DNA from: Chimonanthus salicifolius
Lineage: Eukaryota > Streptophyta > Magnoliopsida > Laurales > Calycanthaceae
Assembly (NCBI GenBank): GCA_013350335.1
Contig: CM023536.1
Coordinates: 11,242,207-11,306,206 of the forward strand
Direction: 5' to 3'
DNA: 64,000 nucleotides
In this document: positions 11,063 through 23,933 of the stretch, in pieces
Layout: every line of letters starts with the position of its first letter
How positions within the stretch are numbered: the stretch's first letter is position 1
Translations under genes and position numbers: made by a program
Notes under the pieces: generated by a model
Database searches by the model: none
What the model saw: only the letters and a program-made list of their open reading frames with translations
What the model was told of the DNA's origin: nothing

Positions 11063-14000
11063 CATCTACTAGAGGTGGAGATACCTATGTTATTCAAAAA
11101 TTATTACCATATACATGTATGTGTAGTACTAGCAAAATAGATAGTGATGAGGCTGGGAAGATCTTTATTTAAATACATGATCTATCAAAAATCAGTTTAA
11201 TCAAATTAATCAAGTCATATATTAAATAACATAAAATTTCAGGATTAAAATATCAAATTTTGAGGAGGTCAAAAAATATGACTTGATTAATCTGATTAAA
11301 GTAATTTTTGGTAACAATGAGTTTAAATAAAGAACTTTCTAATAGAACTAGAATCACTTTTAGTTGGATAATGTTGCCCATGACTGAAGTCTACCTCGGG
11401 CCTTATGAGATCCACTGGGGTTCATGGGGATGAGTGCATTTGAAATTTTGAAGGATACTTTCAGGATGATGCTTTTCTTAAAAAAAAATATTAGGTCCAC
11501 TGAATTTGAAAATCTATCACTTCCAAGGGTTTAGAGTTCAACTCTCAAAACGTGGTCAATTTTGGATGATAATTAATCTAATGGTGACATCAACTCCTAA
11601 TGGGTTTAAATTGGGTACAAATTCATTCACTAGGTAAATGAGTGAGAAACCGCGATGTCGCTCTCTTGAAAGATTCTCTATAAACCTTACCATCGTTCTA
11701 TTTAATATGCTCAACCATAGTTTCAAGAATCGGCCAATATGTATCGCAGCATTTTGGAGACCTGCAAAGTGTTGATACTAGCTGATTTATTAGTTGAAAT
11801 GTATCAACCGATGGTAGGTTTTTCTCTAAAAAAATTAGTTTCGACCAATTTTCGAGTTATTTTCACCAATATCTTTTAATTTAAAAAGGTTTAAAAGAAA
11901 GTTGTCCAATTTAGATTTATTTTCATCAAATTTGACCATTTTGAGTTGTTTTCATTAATTTTTTAGAGTTTTAGCTCTAAGATAGTCTCAAATTTCAAGT
12001 TTTTTTGTGAAAAATAATTTAACAAAATAATATCCAATGCTTATGGAATTTAATGAAGATGTGTTAATGTCATTCACATATTTTGTAAGGTGTCTTTGTG
12101 ATTTCAAGATTTTTCTAGAAGTCTAGATTTCTAAGATATTTATCATTTCGAGTGTCAAGAAAAATGAATAAAAAGATATACAAATGTTTCTACAACCTTT
12201 AATGTGATCAATAGAGTATTTAGGGTTAAAAATTTATAAATTGTAATAAAAGATACATGTCACTAGGGGATTCTTGAAAACATGAAGTTAATATTAGGTA
12301 TTTCCTCATGTTGGTTTCCTTAAAACAATTTTAGACATTTTCTAAATTTTTATTACAATTTAAATTCTTTTAAGATGTATCAATATTTCAACTTTCAAGG
12401 ATCTAAAGCTTCATAAAAATAATTGTTACTTTTAAAAAAACTATGCTCACTCCACCCTAGGTTTTTCAAATTTTTTCCTATTTTTTTCTTATTTTTATAT
12501 TTTTTTCCAAAACATCTAAATACATCTGCACCTATATGCACAAATTAAGGATCTACACGCGTGGAGTGGAATGTGAGTGTCCACACGTGTGAGGGAAATC
12601 TATGACTTTAGTTCGCTGGTGCAGAATGTGAGTATCCACACGTAAGAGCGGCCTCTGTCATTTTGTGTGGATAAGTCATCAGTGGGAGGCAAGGAAACAT
12701 CAGCTCCACATTTTATAATGGAAGAAAAGGATAGCAATTTTTCTGGAAAATGTCGACATAAAGTCCCAGCCAAAGAAAACAGCTCATGCCAATTGCCAAA
12801 GTCGTCTCCAAGGTCAAGCATGGCTAGCCCATTCCCTTTTTTTTATGAATTTTTTTAAAATTCTAATTCTCTTTGAGCGCGAGAGCATTGCATAAAATTA
12901 CAGATGCAGAGAGTTTTTTACAGGTTATCGGCATCAATTGACTATGGAAGAAATATCTGACTATGTTTGCATAGTGATTAAATTTTAGAAGGATCATTCG
13001 GAATTACTTTTAGTTAGGAATTATTAAAATAATATGAAAACATTTCTCTTGAAAATGATTTTCAAAAGTTGAAGGGAAGGGCTTATTAATTACCAAATCT
13101 CCCATCCAAATACAACCTGGATTTTCAAAAGTTGAGGGAAAGAGGTAAAAAGTTGATTTTTTATCTCTTTCTCTTATTAATTATCAAATCCCCCATCCAA
13201 ACACAACCCGTTCGTAAATCAAAGTGTCTACCAATTGAGTTGTTTTGTGTAAAATAGTTAGCCCATTTTCTAATGGCCTAATCATCTTATTTAGACTTCT
13301 TTGGATCCACCGGATTCATTACAACTTAATCCAAAGGTTTAAATATTTAAAGTTTATAAAATCAAAACTTTTCATATGTAAATTCATTTTGAAAACAGAA
13401 TTGGAAAATAATTATAAATAAAAATTCATTTATGGTCCTCCATTAGAGATTGTCTATTATTATTCTTAAAATTATGATTGTATTACCATAGTTGTTTTTT
13501 TTCATATTAACTTAAAATTTGATTGTCTACACCTTCGTTATTAAATTTATTGGGCTTAATTTATTTCATCGTTACACGTAGCTCCTAATTACCAATTTAA
13601 ATTTAAAAACCTATAAATATTATATGCAACACTACACAATTACATGATTTTTTTTTTTGAATTTATGTGTGAGAAACTGCGAGATATTCACCGTAAACCC
13701 TCCACGGAAATGATATATGATATGAAGGTTTAAATCACCCTTATTGTCAATAAAATAGTATATAAAATAATTTATCTCATAATAATAATTAGATGGCAAA
13801 GTACAGCCTGTCCAAGTGTACGGCCCCATGTGGACCCTGTGAATAATAAGATTAAACTGTTAAACATCTTATTTAACTCTTTAAATTAAATTCAATTTAA
13901 TTGATGCCCATTTGATACATATTTTCTCTTGGATTAATTGTGACAGATAAAAATATTTATTTAACAGTTTTTCCTCTTAACAATCAAAGGTTATGATGAT

Positions 14001-15753
14001 TCAATGAGTCTTATTTTTATAATTCAATAATATATGTGACAATATGTCCATCTATCTAATTTTTTATTTTAATATGAGTGGAATCTATCTTTCAACATGA
14101 CTAAGGGTCTTAAGCTTAGACATTAGTTAGACCTCCCTTAATTCGATTTATCAAATTATTGTTGATCAATAGATTTATCAAATTCAGCATCAAACTCAAT
14201 TGTTAGACAATTAATCTTAACATTTGAATCTCTAAGCACTTTAAAAAAAAAAAAAATCAAGGACACTTAGTAATTTTAATTATTAAGATTAAATTGCTAA
14301 AAATTAAATTTATAGTTGAAATTTGATTCACTTTTTAACCCATAAAGTGCAAATTTGGAATATGTATGACTAGTTATTAATAAAACAAATGGAAAAAAAG
14401 AAATGATCAATTAGATGGTACTGGTAGATTTCTTCAACTAAAAGTTATTTTTTCACTTGAGCTTTTTTTCCCTCATTTTTTCTTTATCTTACTTTTACTT
14501 GTTCTACCATTTCTATCCCTTTTTCCTTCTACGCATTCTTATATATTTTTTTTCTTTTCTTTTTTAACTGCTGTGATCCAATCTTAAATATATTTGTATT
14601 TAGAAGATTATGATTAATTAACTTAGTACTTCAATTTGATGTTTTAAATTTACAATCTTTTACAGCTTATACTTTTTTGTCACAAAAAAAAATGAGCTCA
14701 ATATAAATTGTTTGTTATTTTCAAAAATAAAAATTTGTACAGAGCGTAGGTTTTGGAAGAATCATATCAGACACTCACAATTGACTTTAGAAAGGGTAAT
14801 GCGAAACTAAGATAAATAACACTTGTATAACAAATTTTTACTAGGTTATTTTTACGAGACCTTCATATGAACTTTAGTTTCTAGAGCTAATAGTGGAACT
14901 GATAGATATTTGCATAAGGTACTTATACTCAGGGTTGTCTCAATACAAGTTAAGGTCTAAGGTAAAAATTCTAAATAGGGTCTTTTTGGTATTTAACATA
15001 TTATTACAAGTAATATTTAATTAAAATTAAAATTTTATATAATAAAAAGAATTTATCTAAAATCTATTTTTCTTGCTTTTTGAGATACAAAATTACTAAT
15101 AAAATTTTTGTATTTAAGTTTTCCTAAAATATTATTTTCAATTGATAATATGGCTAGTCCACATTCTAATAAACAAAATTAAAATATGCCATTAAAAGAA
15201 GATTTACCTATTGCTTTTGGATTATCCTTTTGTGTGCCTTGTGTTGTTGTAGTCCCCAATTTCAAATCCCCTCCAAATACAAATTATAGTGTAGAAACTA
15301 AAGTCTAGAGAGAGAGATCAGAGATGGTGTTCAGAGGTTCCCCTTGAGCGGTAAAACGAGTCGATTGGAGAGAGAGAGAGAATCATTTGCAAGCTTGGAA
15401 CAACGCACGTTCGGAGGAGGAGTAAAGAGTCATTAAAGGCTTGGAGCAATTTCTTAAAGAGATTTTTTCAACAGATAACAGTTGTATTAAAAGAAAAAAT
15501 TAAATATAAGAGAATTTTATTTCACCGACAAGACTTTCTCTTATTTTAAACACGTGATATTATTTATTGGAAGCTATACTAAAAAACAGTTGTATATATA
15601 ATAAAAAGATATCTAAAATTTAGGGTCATCCGAATGGAAGGACTAAAGCAACGGCTTTAGTTGCCTTATCTTAGGGCCGGGCTACACATACTTTTTCATT
15701 CTCAATTTTTTTTTTTTAATCTTCGGACGTGCCCAGGCATCACATACTTTTTC
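11063..15753. other. Intergenic, A+T-rich; scattered repeat relics
   Basis: 11709-11830 holds another degenerate ATCGGCCAATATGTATCG segment. 12560-12650 has two imperfect copies of a GTGAGTGTCCACACGTGTGAG-like segment with CACGTG cores. 13060-13210 repeats a CCCATCCAAATACAACC motif twice, perhaps a decayed MITE. 15307-15400 has short GA runs. The ORFs of 60-75 codons at 12600-12858 and 13632-13829 lack any supported domain. No gene is called. Confidence 0.45.
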
Positions 15754-15853
15754 NNNNNNNNNNNNNNNNNNNNNNNNNNNNNNNNNNNNNNNNNNNNNNN
15801 NNNNNNNNNNNNNNNNNNNNNNNNNNNNNNNNNNNNNNNNNNNNNNNNNNNNN
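15754..15853. other. Assembly gap, 100 N
   Basis: Exactly 100 N bases, a conventional unknown-size gap. The sequence CACATACTTTTTC occurs near 15684 and again directly before the gap, so a local repeat or T tract may have broken the assembly. Translations running through the N block are meaningless. Confidence 0.99.
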
Positions 15854-16752
15854 TGGGCCTGAGAAAGAAATTAGCAAACCCAAAATGGAAGGCATTTTCC
15901 TTCCATCTTCCATGTACATTACCAGTTTGGGATGCAATGGAACGAATCACAATTTTAGTGCTGATTTAAACAGCATGCTACTTGCATTAAAATATCAACT
16001 GAATATGGGCCTGATTTCGTGAAAAGTTATGGCAGTCAATCAATCTAAATCAAGGGTTGATTTTACATCACTAGTGAAATTAAAAAAAACAGTATTTTTT
16101 ATTTTTTTAATTATTATTTTTAATTAAAACAACTGTTCCATAAGTTGGAAAAAGAAAGATAAATATCGTCCAATATCTCGGCCCAAACCATTTTTTCATC
16201 CGGTAAGTATTAAAAACTAAAAAAAGTAGTGATGTGTTTTCACCGATTTAAAATAATAGAACTATTTTTATTTGGTTGAGGTTTGCGAACATTAGTTTCT
16301 CTTAGGCCCTGTGAGGCTCAGAGGAGTGGGTCCAATTTATAGGGCGGATGGATTAAAAACTTAATTTTGAAATGATTTTTTTATTATAAAAGACTAGGTA
16401 TATTGCATTTAAGAAATCATGTATTTTAAAAGTTCAAAAATCAATAGTCAAAATTGAGTCAATTTTAATTCAACAGTGAAATCAGCTTAAAATATATTTA
16501 AATTAAATAAAGATATACTTCATAAAAAATAGATGAGTGTGAAAAAAAAGTATGAATTCAGATGTTCTGAGTCATACACAAAGCAACTGCAGTTGCCCAA
16601 GTAAAAAAAATTCATAACAATTATATCTTTATTATTTATTTATCTACTTTGAAGTCCAACGTAATCTCATATGTAAACTTCCAAATTCCTACATGTCAGT
16701 TTAAAACAATGGAAAGTGACCCTTTTTTTTTTTTTATTGCGGAGGTCTTGAT
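15854..16752. other. Intergenic, no gene seen
   Basis: A+T-rich sequence ending in a T run just before the start of duplicated copy A. No supported feature. Confidence 0.45.
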
Positions 16753-19700
16753 CATCCTTAATATTAATTATTTACATTGGATAACGTGACAATGCCGTTA
16801 ATTAAAATCTTTAAATATTTAATGATTTATAATAGGGTTGAAATCGAGTTGGGTTTCTTTAAACCCAATTCAACCAGAGTTAATGTTTATAGAATCTGAC
16901 CCAAATTATTGACTCTAAATTCTCGACCCGATTCGATTTGAATTCTAATTCAACTCAACTTACATTTTGACCCGCATTCTTAATCCATTTTAACTTAATT
17001 TTAGTTCAGTCCGGTCGGATTTTGTCCGATCGGATCACGTTGACTTGTAAATTTTCAATCTGACCCAACTCCAATTTAATACGGATTTTGTCTTCTCAAC
17101 CCAACCCAACCCAACTCATTCACCTGACTCATAAGACCCCTAATTTATAATTTAAAGTCACATCAATACTAAACTACAAAATGTTACAATCCAATCTAAA
17201 GTTAAACAACTCTTGTCTTAAAATAAGATATTTTATCAGAAAAGTCAACAATTCCTCTGAAATCTAACGAAAATCAAACCAAGACAAACTTTATGTCATG
17301 TAAAAGAGATGGGTCCTCTTATTAAAACAACGCTTGCAATTTAGGTCGCGTCTTGGACCACATTCTTTTAATTTTTCCTATGAGACCAGAAGTCCCGGAT
17401 GGGCCAGGCTAGACCAGCCCACTGAAAGCATTAATTGACAACACTGAAGTCACCACACCCTAATATAAAAATCATAATTAACACAAAAATAATTTATCCT
17501 GTAGTAAGAAATTAGTCATACATCTCTTATTTTAAGTTTGGGGGGTTAATTTTATAGTCAAGACGTCTGTTTTACGAAATAGGATATTGAGTTCGATCCA
17601 TTTTCAAAACAAATCATTCTTTATAATTGTTTATCTGATGTGTACAAAATAGAGAACTTTTCACATAATTCAAAAATTAGTCGAAGTTAAAATTGTCTCA
17701 TACAAATAATTTCCACATCAAGTAAAATTGACAACACTGAATTCACTAGACCCTAATATAACAAAATCAAGATTAAAATAATTGTCTGATACGGTAACAC
17801 TAGATAATTTATCATGTGGTAAGGAAATTACTTAGACATCTGTTATTTTAACCATTTGAGATATTATTAGATAATCCTTTGACTATACCTCTTTGTTTTT
17901 TTTCTTAGATAAAATAAACTAGATCTGGATGAAATTTTCCATCTTATCTGTCTTAATTGAAATGTCTTTTCATTTACTACAGTAGTACAGTAATAATTCT
18001 ATATCATATAAAACGTTGTGTAACGTTTCTCTTTTCGGTTGTTTTATTTTAAAAAAAAATCCAAAAAATTATAGAAAATTATAGATGGATGAGCACACGA
18101 GTGGTATTATACTATTTGAGGAGGATGTACACCTTACTACCCTTATGAACATCCTTTGGGATCAAAATAGTGTCGTACACTTAGACAGGTCGGGTCAGTT
18201 TTAAGTCGAGTCTTATTGTGGTTTGGATCAATAATTTGCAACCATATCCATCTAAAATGTTCGGGTTTAGTTCACGTAATCAGTTGGATCATATCGATTT
18301 CGGATTCACGTCAACAACTCTCGACCCATTACTTGTTTAATAAATGGGTTAGTGAGTTTGAGTTTATTTTGGATTCGAGATTTAAAATTTTAAATCCATA
18401 CACATTTAAAATGTTCAGATTTAGTTCAGATAATTGGGTCAGGCCTTTGAGAATCGAAATTTTAATACGCATAAAGTATGTATTAAATAATTGAAAAGCA
18501 TTAAATAAATTTTGAAAATGGAAAATCAATATGAGGAAATACCTTATATGAAATCCATGTCCTATACTGTTCTATAATGACATGTATGTTCTATTGCAAT
18601 TCATTAATTTTTAGTAAAATAATAATAATTTCATTTAAATGTTGAAATATTAGAAAATTTTTACAAACACTCTAAAAATTATATCAATCCATTAGGGCTC
18701 TTCATTTAATTCCATAAGCATTTGTATAACAATTCCTTAAAAAAAAAAATTACAAGAAACTCCAAAATGAGAATTATCTTAGAAAATTCAAATTTCATTA
18801 AAAAAAAGAATTTCAAAAAAAAACTTAAAAAATCACACAAACATCCTACAAACTTTACCAACCACATTAAAACAGAAACACTTAATATCATTTCATTATA
18901 TTATCTTCACAAAACTTCAAAACAATTGATGAAAATACCTCACAATGAATAAATTTTAAAGGAAAAAAGTTTAGAATTGATATATACCATTTTTAATTGC
19001 TTCTAAAATATCCAAATCAACAAAAAGCCAAAACAATAATTTTCTAAGAAAATAAAAATAAATAATAGTATAACCACTACTGGCCTATATAATATAGTCA
19101 TTTAATAGTCTATATTGACCAAATTTATCAATATATAAAAGATACTAGACACATGAAAGGAATTTAAGACCCCTATCGCACCAATTTTCACCATAAAAGG
19201 TGGGGATTTATTGTCATGTAGTGTGATGGTGGGTGACCCTGGTCGTCCTGTTAGGTTTTTCTCATGAATTGCTGCTTATTTACCTCCTAGTCTTAGAAGT
19301 CATGGAAAAAATATTAATGGTCCACATAATTGAATGGGAGTTCAACAAGTTTGTAGAAAATTATGACGTCCACCCAACTGAGTCAACACTGTACAGATTT
19401 CTTATTATAGCCCTTGACCTACCTTTGTTTGATAATTAAAAATTAAAGAATAAAAAATCCCAATTTTAACTTTCTTTACTTTTTAACTCTCACCTTTGAA
19501 ATAAAGGGTTAACAAAATTGATTATCCACTCTTGCTTTTCCAATCCTGGTTATCCATCCCTGCAAAATTTACCGTTCATCCAAACGTAATCAAATTTATC
19601 TCATCACCTCTCTCTTGTCAAAAAAGGTGGCTTTATAAGACTAACAACAAATTTGATCGAATTTATTCGAGTCTTGCTAAATGGTTTAAACACACATTTC

Positions 19701-20101
19701 AATCTTTTTCGATCTCAGATTGAGTTGAGTTCATTTCAAATTTACTTGATTATTTAATAAAAGAGTCTTTTCTATTGAAAAATATTCTAAGACTATCTCT
19801 TAAATAAGTATAAACTTCATATAGTTACATGTAGACGTGGCAATCATTATATCAATCAGATTTACCTACTTATGTTTGGGTTCAAGGTCGGATCTATTTA
19901 AATGAGTTCAAGTCAAGTCAAGTCATCTATTAAATGGGATCGTATTGGATCACGTCATTTATCAAAATAAGTTTAGTTTGAGTGGAATCAAGTTAGATAA
20001 TTAAGTCGCTTTAAATTTTATCAAGTCTTTATAGTTAAGCCACTCGAATAGTTGGGTAGGTGATTTGAAATTTCACAATTCAAAGCCTTCTAGAGTCTAG
20101 A

Positions 20102-20239
20102 CAGGGGTCCGAATATCGGTCGATACGACATGCCGATATCTCGGCTGTATCATATCGGCCGATATCAACCGTTTTTGTAAATAAAAAAAAAAACTAAGGA
20201 GAGAGAAAAATATCGACCGAGACCATTTTTCGACCCCTG
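20102..20239. mobile_element. hAT-like MITE (about 138 bp), copy A only
   Basis: It begins CAGGGGTCCGAATATCGGTC and its complement begins CAGGGGTCGAAAAATGGTC, so the terminal inverted repeats are clear. Copy B has an uninterrupted TTGTAGACAATAGAATG at the matching place, so this is a real insertion. TTCTA or GTCTA remnants flank it, but the 8-bp target duplication is imperfect (about 6 of 8 if shifted by one). It is the same family type as 58102-58365, which has a perfect duplication. Confidence 0.8.
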
Positions 20240-20472
20240 TTCTACACAATAGAATGATGTAATTTCACTTAAATAATACAATTGTGCAATAAAATGATGC
20301 TTAATAAGTAAAAACATTAATATTTAAAAGCTAATTTCATTCGTTAACTAAATTATAAAAAATTTTAAACATTAAGAAAGTTAGATCATTATTTATATTA
20401 GCAAGTGTAGCTGATTGGATATTTTTCTCAATTCTAAAGTATTAACCAATTATAATTTACTATATACTGAAT

Positions 20473-20548
20473 GTTGGGTATCTCAACATGTTACCTCTCG
20501 CCTCAGGAAGCGAGAGGTCGCTAGTTCGAATCCTAGGATGTAAACCGA
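20473..20548 (+). repeat. Truncated tRNA-derived SINE head
   Basis: GTTGGGTATCTCAACATG (A-box region) and AGTTCGAATCC (B box) match the complete SINE at 33088-33293. This copy stops after GTAAACCGA, exactly where the 6-kb block begins, so the SINE body and poly(A) tail are missing here. Confidence 0.75.
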
Positions 20549-20869
20549 AACCCTACTCCCTCATAACTCCGATTTCGAAATCTTCTCCTTCAAAACCTCC
20601 CCAATTTCGAAATCTTCTCCCTCAAAGCCCTTTCTACACCCCTCTTACTCAAACCCCTCTCTATCAAACATCTGATCCAAACTATTTTCCCTCAAACTCC
20701 AAACCCGCTTTCGAAAACGAACCACTCCACTATTTGAAGATACTCTCTCAAATCTCCTATATTGATTCAAAGGTATCTCTCAGAAGTTACTCTCTCAATC
20801 TCTGAACTGGAATCAAAGGTAACTCTTTCTCAAACCCAAGACTCTCAAAATTTCTTTGAAATTAGTACT

Positions 20870-23085
20870 ATGGATTGTGAAAATGATGAGATTGTTGAGA
20901 ATGATATTGTTGACAATGAGTTTGTTGAGAAGTGTTTTTTAAGTCGTGACGATTTAGTGAAGCATGTTAAGGAGGTTTCCATTGCGCAAGAATTTGTAGC
21001 TACTATTAAGAGGTCATGCAATAGAAGCAATGTAGTTATTCTTGGTTGCGATAGAGGGGGTACATATCGTAGCACAGTTAATTTGAAAGATGATGAGAGG
21101 AAGAAGAAAGCATATTCTCGCCTTGTTAATTGTCCATTTGAAGTAAGAGGGAAACAAATTGTTGATGGGTCATGGAAGTTGACTATAAAAGATGTGGAGC
21201 ACAATCATGATCTCACGAGCGTATTAGTAGGTCATCCTAGTACAAGGTGTTTTTCAGATGAAGAGAAGAGAATGATCATTGAAATGCATAACAGCAATGT
21301 ATCACCCCGGCAAATTATGACGACCCTTCGAAACGAGAATCTAGAGATTGGAGTATTATCTACTGATTTGTACAATTTTTTGTCATCGGTTCGAAAAGAG
21401 CAACTTAGAGGTCGTACTGCAATTGAAGCCTTGTTAGAAGATCTTCAAGAAGGTAGTTACCAATATTTTCTCAACTATGAGAGTCAAGGTCATTTATCTC
21501 ATCTATTCTTTGCACATCCACTGTCAGTTGTACTTATGAATACCTATAATAATGTATTTATCATGGATTGCACTTAAAAAACCAACAGATATCATATGCC
21601 ATTGCTTAATATCGTTGGTATCACAAGTTTCAACAAGACTTTCTACTCATGCTTTGCATTTATGAGGAATGAAAAATTTGAAGATTACGTATGGGCGTTA
21701 CAGATGTTCAAGAAGGTATTAGGAGTCGATCATGATCGACAAGTTTTTTTGACTGATAGAGATTTGGCGTTGAAGAATGCCATTGATTCAGAGTTCCCTA
21801 ATACTGTACATATCTTTTGTATTTGGCACATCAACAAGAATATTCTTTCTCATTGTAAGCCTCTTTTTAATAAAGTGGACGAATGGAATGCATTTTTGAC
21901 TCAATGGAATGAATGCGTCGAGTCTCCATCCGAACTTGCATTTAATGAAGCGTTTGAGGCATTCAAATAAGATTTTCGAGATTATTCGGATGCAGTGAAT
22001 TATATAAGACAGACATGGATCCCACATAAGAAGCAATTCGTCAAGGCATGAATCGGTTGGAGTTTACATTTTCAAAATGTAGCAACTTCAAGGGTTGAAA
22101 GTACACATTCAGTGTTAAAACGATATATAGCTAACTCCACTAGCGATCTATATGTTGTCCAAAGGAAGATATCCCATACAATTGAAAATCAGTTTCAAGA
22201 TTTCAAGATTCAAACGGAGGATGAAAAAATCCGGTTTGCTCTTACTGTTTCGATTCCTTTCTTTGATGAAGTGAACGACAGAGTATCACAATTTGCATTA
22301 TCTGAGGTTTACAAGCAATATGTTATGCTCATAAACATGTCATTTTTACCCAATTGTAAACATGAGTTTACAACTTCCATGGGCTTACCTTGTGCTCACA
22401 GAATGCAATTTATGAACAAGTTACATTTGAATCAGATCCATCCACAATGGAGAATCGATTTCATTTCATTTGACGACTTGAACATTGAAATGAATCGACC
22501 CGGGGATGAAGTGGATGTACACTGGGAAGGCATTAAGAAAAAATATGGAAACTTGTCTACATTTGATCAAGAGGAGCTCCGAGATCATATCCAAGATCTT
22601 GCCAGTGATGAGATGCATATCAGCCAACCTATTATGCAATACAGCAGAGGACGTCATCTAGGTTCAAAGAATTCAAATGGTCAAATATCTACAAGACGAG
22701 ATCCTTTTGCATTTGAGATTGTAGAGAATCAATTGACTGGAAGAAGATGTTGGTTATGCAAAAATATTGGTCATACGAAGAGAACATGTCCGAATAGAAG
22801 TGCTGCACAGTCATCCTGCAGTGTAGATTTAAATGCTTTGCCTCAATCATTTAATGATTATTACCCTGAATCGCAAGCAACGAGTTTGTCTCAATTTTCG
22901 AAGTAAGTTTCGTTTATATAAGATACATATTTACATTTTCATTCATATAGAATAAGGTCAACAATACTAACACGTACTCCTTTTTTCCACAGCCGACTGG
23001 TTCTTATGGCTTCTATGACGATTCGACATATACCTCTGGTGATGTTAGAGATCCTGACGAATTACAGTATTGGTGGAATCAATGA
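20870..23085 (+). pseudogene. FAR1/MULE-type transposase, broken by three stops
   Basis: This is a Mutator-like (MULE) transposase with FAR1-like DNA-binding N-terminus. The likely start is the ATG at 20870 (MDCENDE). The FAR1 domain shows CDRGGTYR, NCPFEV and HNHDL. The MULE catalytic core follows: FIMDCT (first D), FLTDRDLALK (second D) with HIFCIWHINKN, and SRVESTHSVLK (E). A SWIM-like zinc site CKHEFTTSMGLPCAH and a zinc knuckle CWLCKNIGHTKRTC come next. All parts stay in one frame but are cut by TAA at 21575, TAA at 21968 and TGA at 22049, where family members have sense codons. A GT donor at 22903 and AG acceptor at 22991 suggest a last intron. The following frame ending LQYWWNQ at 23085 looks like the natural C-terminus, though the phase is off by one. 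Inactive as read. Confidence 0.9.
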
Positions 23086-23220
23086 TGGATGTCTATCATT
23101 TTTTCATGTATTCAGTTGCAAGAATGTATTTCATTTCCAAAAAAGTTGTATTAATTTTGGTTCGGATGTACTGAAGTATGTATTCAAGCAACAATTGTTT
23201 TTAAAAAAAATCCAGCATTG

Positions 23221-23735
23221 AGTGGTTTGTTACGAAATACGGGACCCTTGCGTGGGCCTTTCACTAAATATGGGTTTCATGGTTTGTCGTTAAATATGAG
23301 ACCTTTAAGTGGTTTGTCCCTAAATATGGGACCTTTGAGTGGTTTGTTGCTAAACATGGCACCTTTGAGTGGTCAGTCAACAAGTATGGGACCTTAGAAA
23401 TCAGATGGCCTGGTTAAAGAAGAGTTTTAACCATTAGTAAGGAAGTTTGTCAAGGAATGCTGGATTAAACAAGCATTGGTCGTTTACTCCAGCATTCCTT
23501 GACAAATTTTCTCACTAATGGTTAAAACTCTTATTTAATCAGGCAATCTGATTTCTAAGGTCTCATACTTGTTGACTGACCACTCAAAGGTGCCATGTTT
23601 AGCGACAATTCACTCTAAGGTCCCACATTTAGGGACAAACCACTCAAATTTCTTATGTTTAGCGACAAACCATAAAACCCATATTTAGTGTCAGTCCACT
23701 CAAGGGTCCCATATTTAGTGACAGACCATTCAATG
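23221..23735. repeat. Large palindrome of 30-bp tandem repeats
   Basis: The left arm (about 23221-23464) and right arm (about 23488-23735) are inverted copies around a 23-bp loop. The innermost 19 bp are a perfect match (23446-23464 against 23488-23506). Outward, each arm is a tandem array of about six or seven 30-bp units of the form TGGTTTGTCCCTAAATATGG plus GACCTTTGAG. The units diverge from each other, but positions across the axis still pair. It sits between the MULE pseudogene and the opposing transposon-protein gene. It may be a foldback element, or two subterminal repeat arrays fused tail to tail. Confidence 0.9.
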
Positions 23736-23933
23736 CTCCCATATTTACTGACATTCAAAGGGTCTCATGTTCATTCAGTTGTTTACAAACAAACCATTCT
23801 ATTCACCATGTTCATTCAAATAGATGAAATAGTTCATAAAAAGAAACCATTTACTATGTTCATTCGAGATTCACAAACGATGTCATAAAAAGAAAACATT
23901 CACTATATTAACAAACGATGTTACATATGAATA

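Larger units (their letters stand above)
16753..20548 (+). repeat. Segmental duplication, copy A (partner 26550-33162)
   Basis: Starting at CATCCTTAATATTAATTATT the sequence is collinear with copy B through about 3.65 kb, with many single-base differences and small indels. It ends at a tRNA-like SINE head (GTAAACCGA at 20540-20548), where the copies diverge. It includes a degenerate GACCCGAA/ACCCAAC-rich stretch (16835-17120) and a GGGTCGGGT-type stretch (18180-18440). No credible gene is inside. A 69-codon frame at 19233 is shared with copy B but changes mostly at amino-acid-altering sites. Copy A carries a hAT MITE (20102-20239) absent from copy B and lacks copy B's solo LTR. Confidence 0.9.

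Noticed and set aside
12600..12858. Overlapping ORFs on both strands as an exon relic
   Set aside because: No recognisable domain, no splice context, and only a short duplicated CACGTG-containing segment nearby.
15661..16022. ORFs of 65-102 codons around 15661-16022
   Set aside because: They run through the 100-N gap, and their open length is an artefact.
20488..20805. 105-codon ORF just before the MULE gene
   Set aside because: It starts inside a SINE head, crosses the block boundary and has no domain. At most it overlaps the transposase 5' leader.
23221..23735. CRISPR-like array
   Set aside because: The 30-bp units are contiguous with no unique spacers, they are inverted around a centre, and the genome is a plant's.
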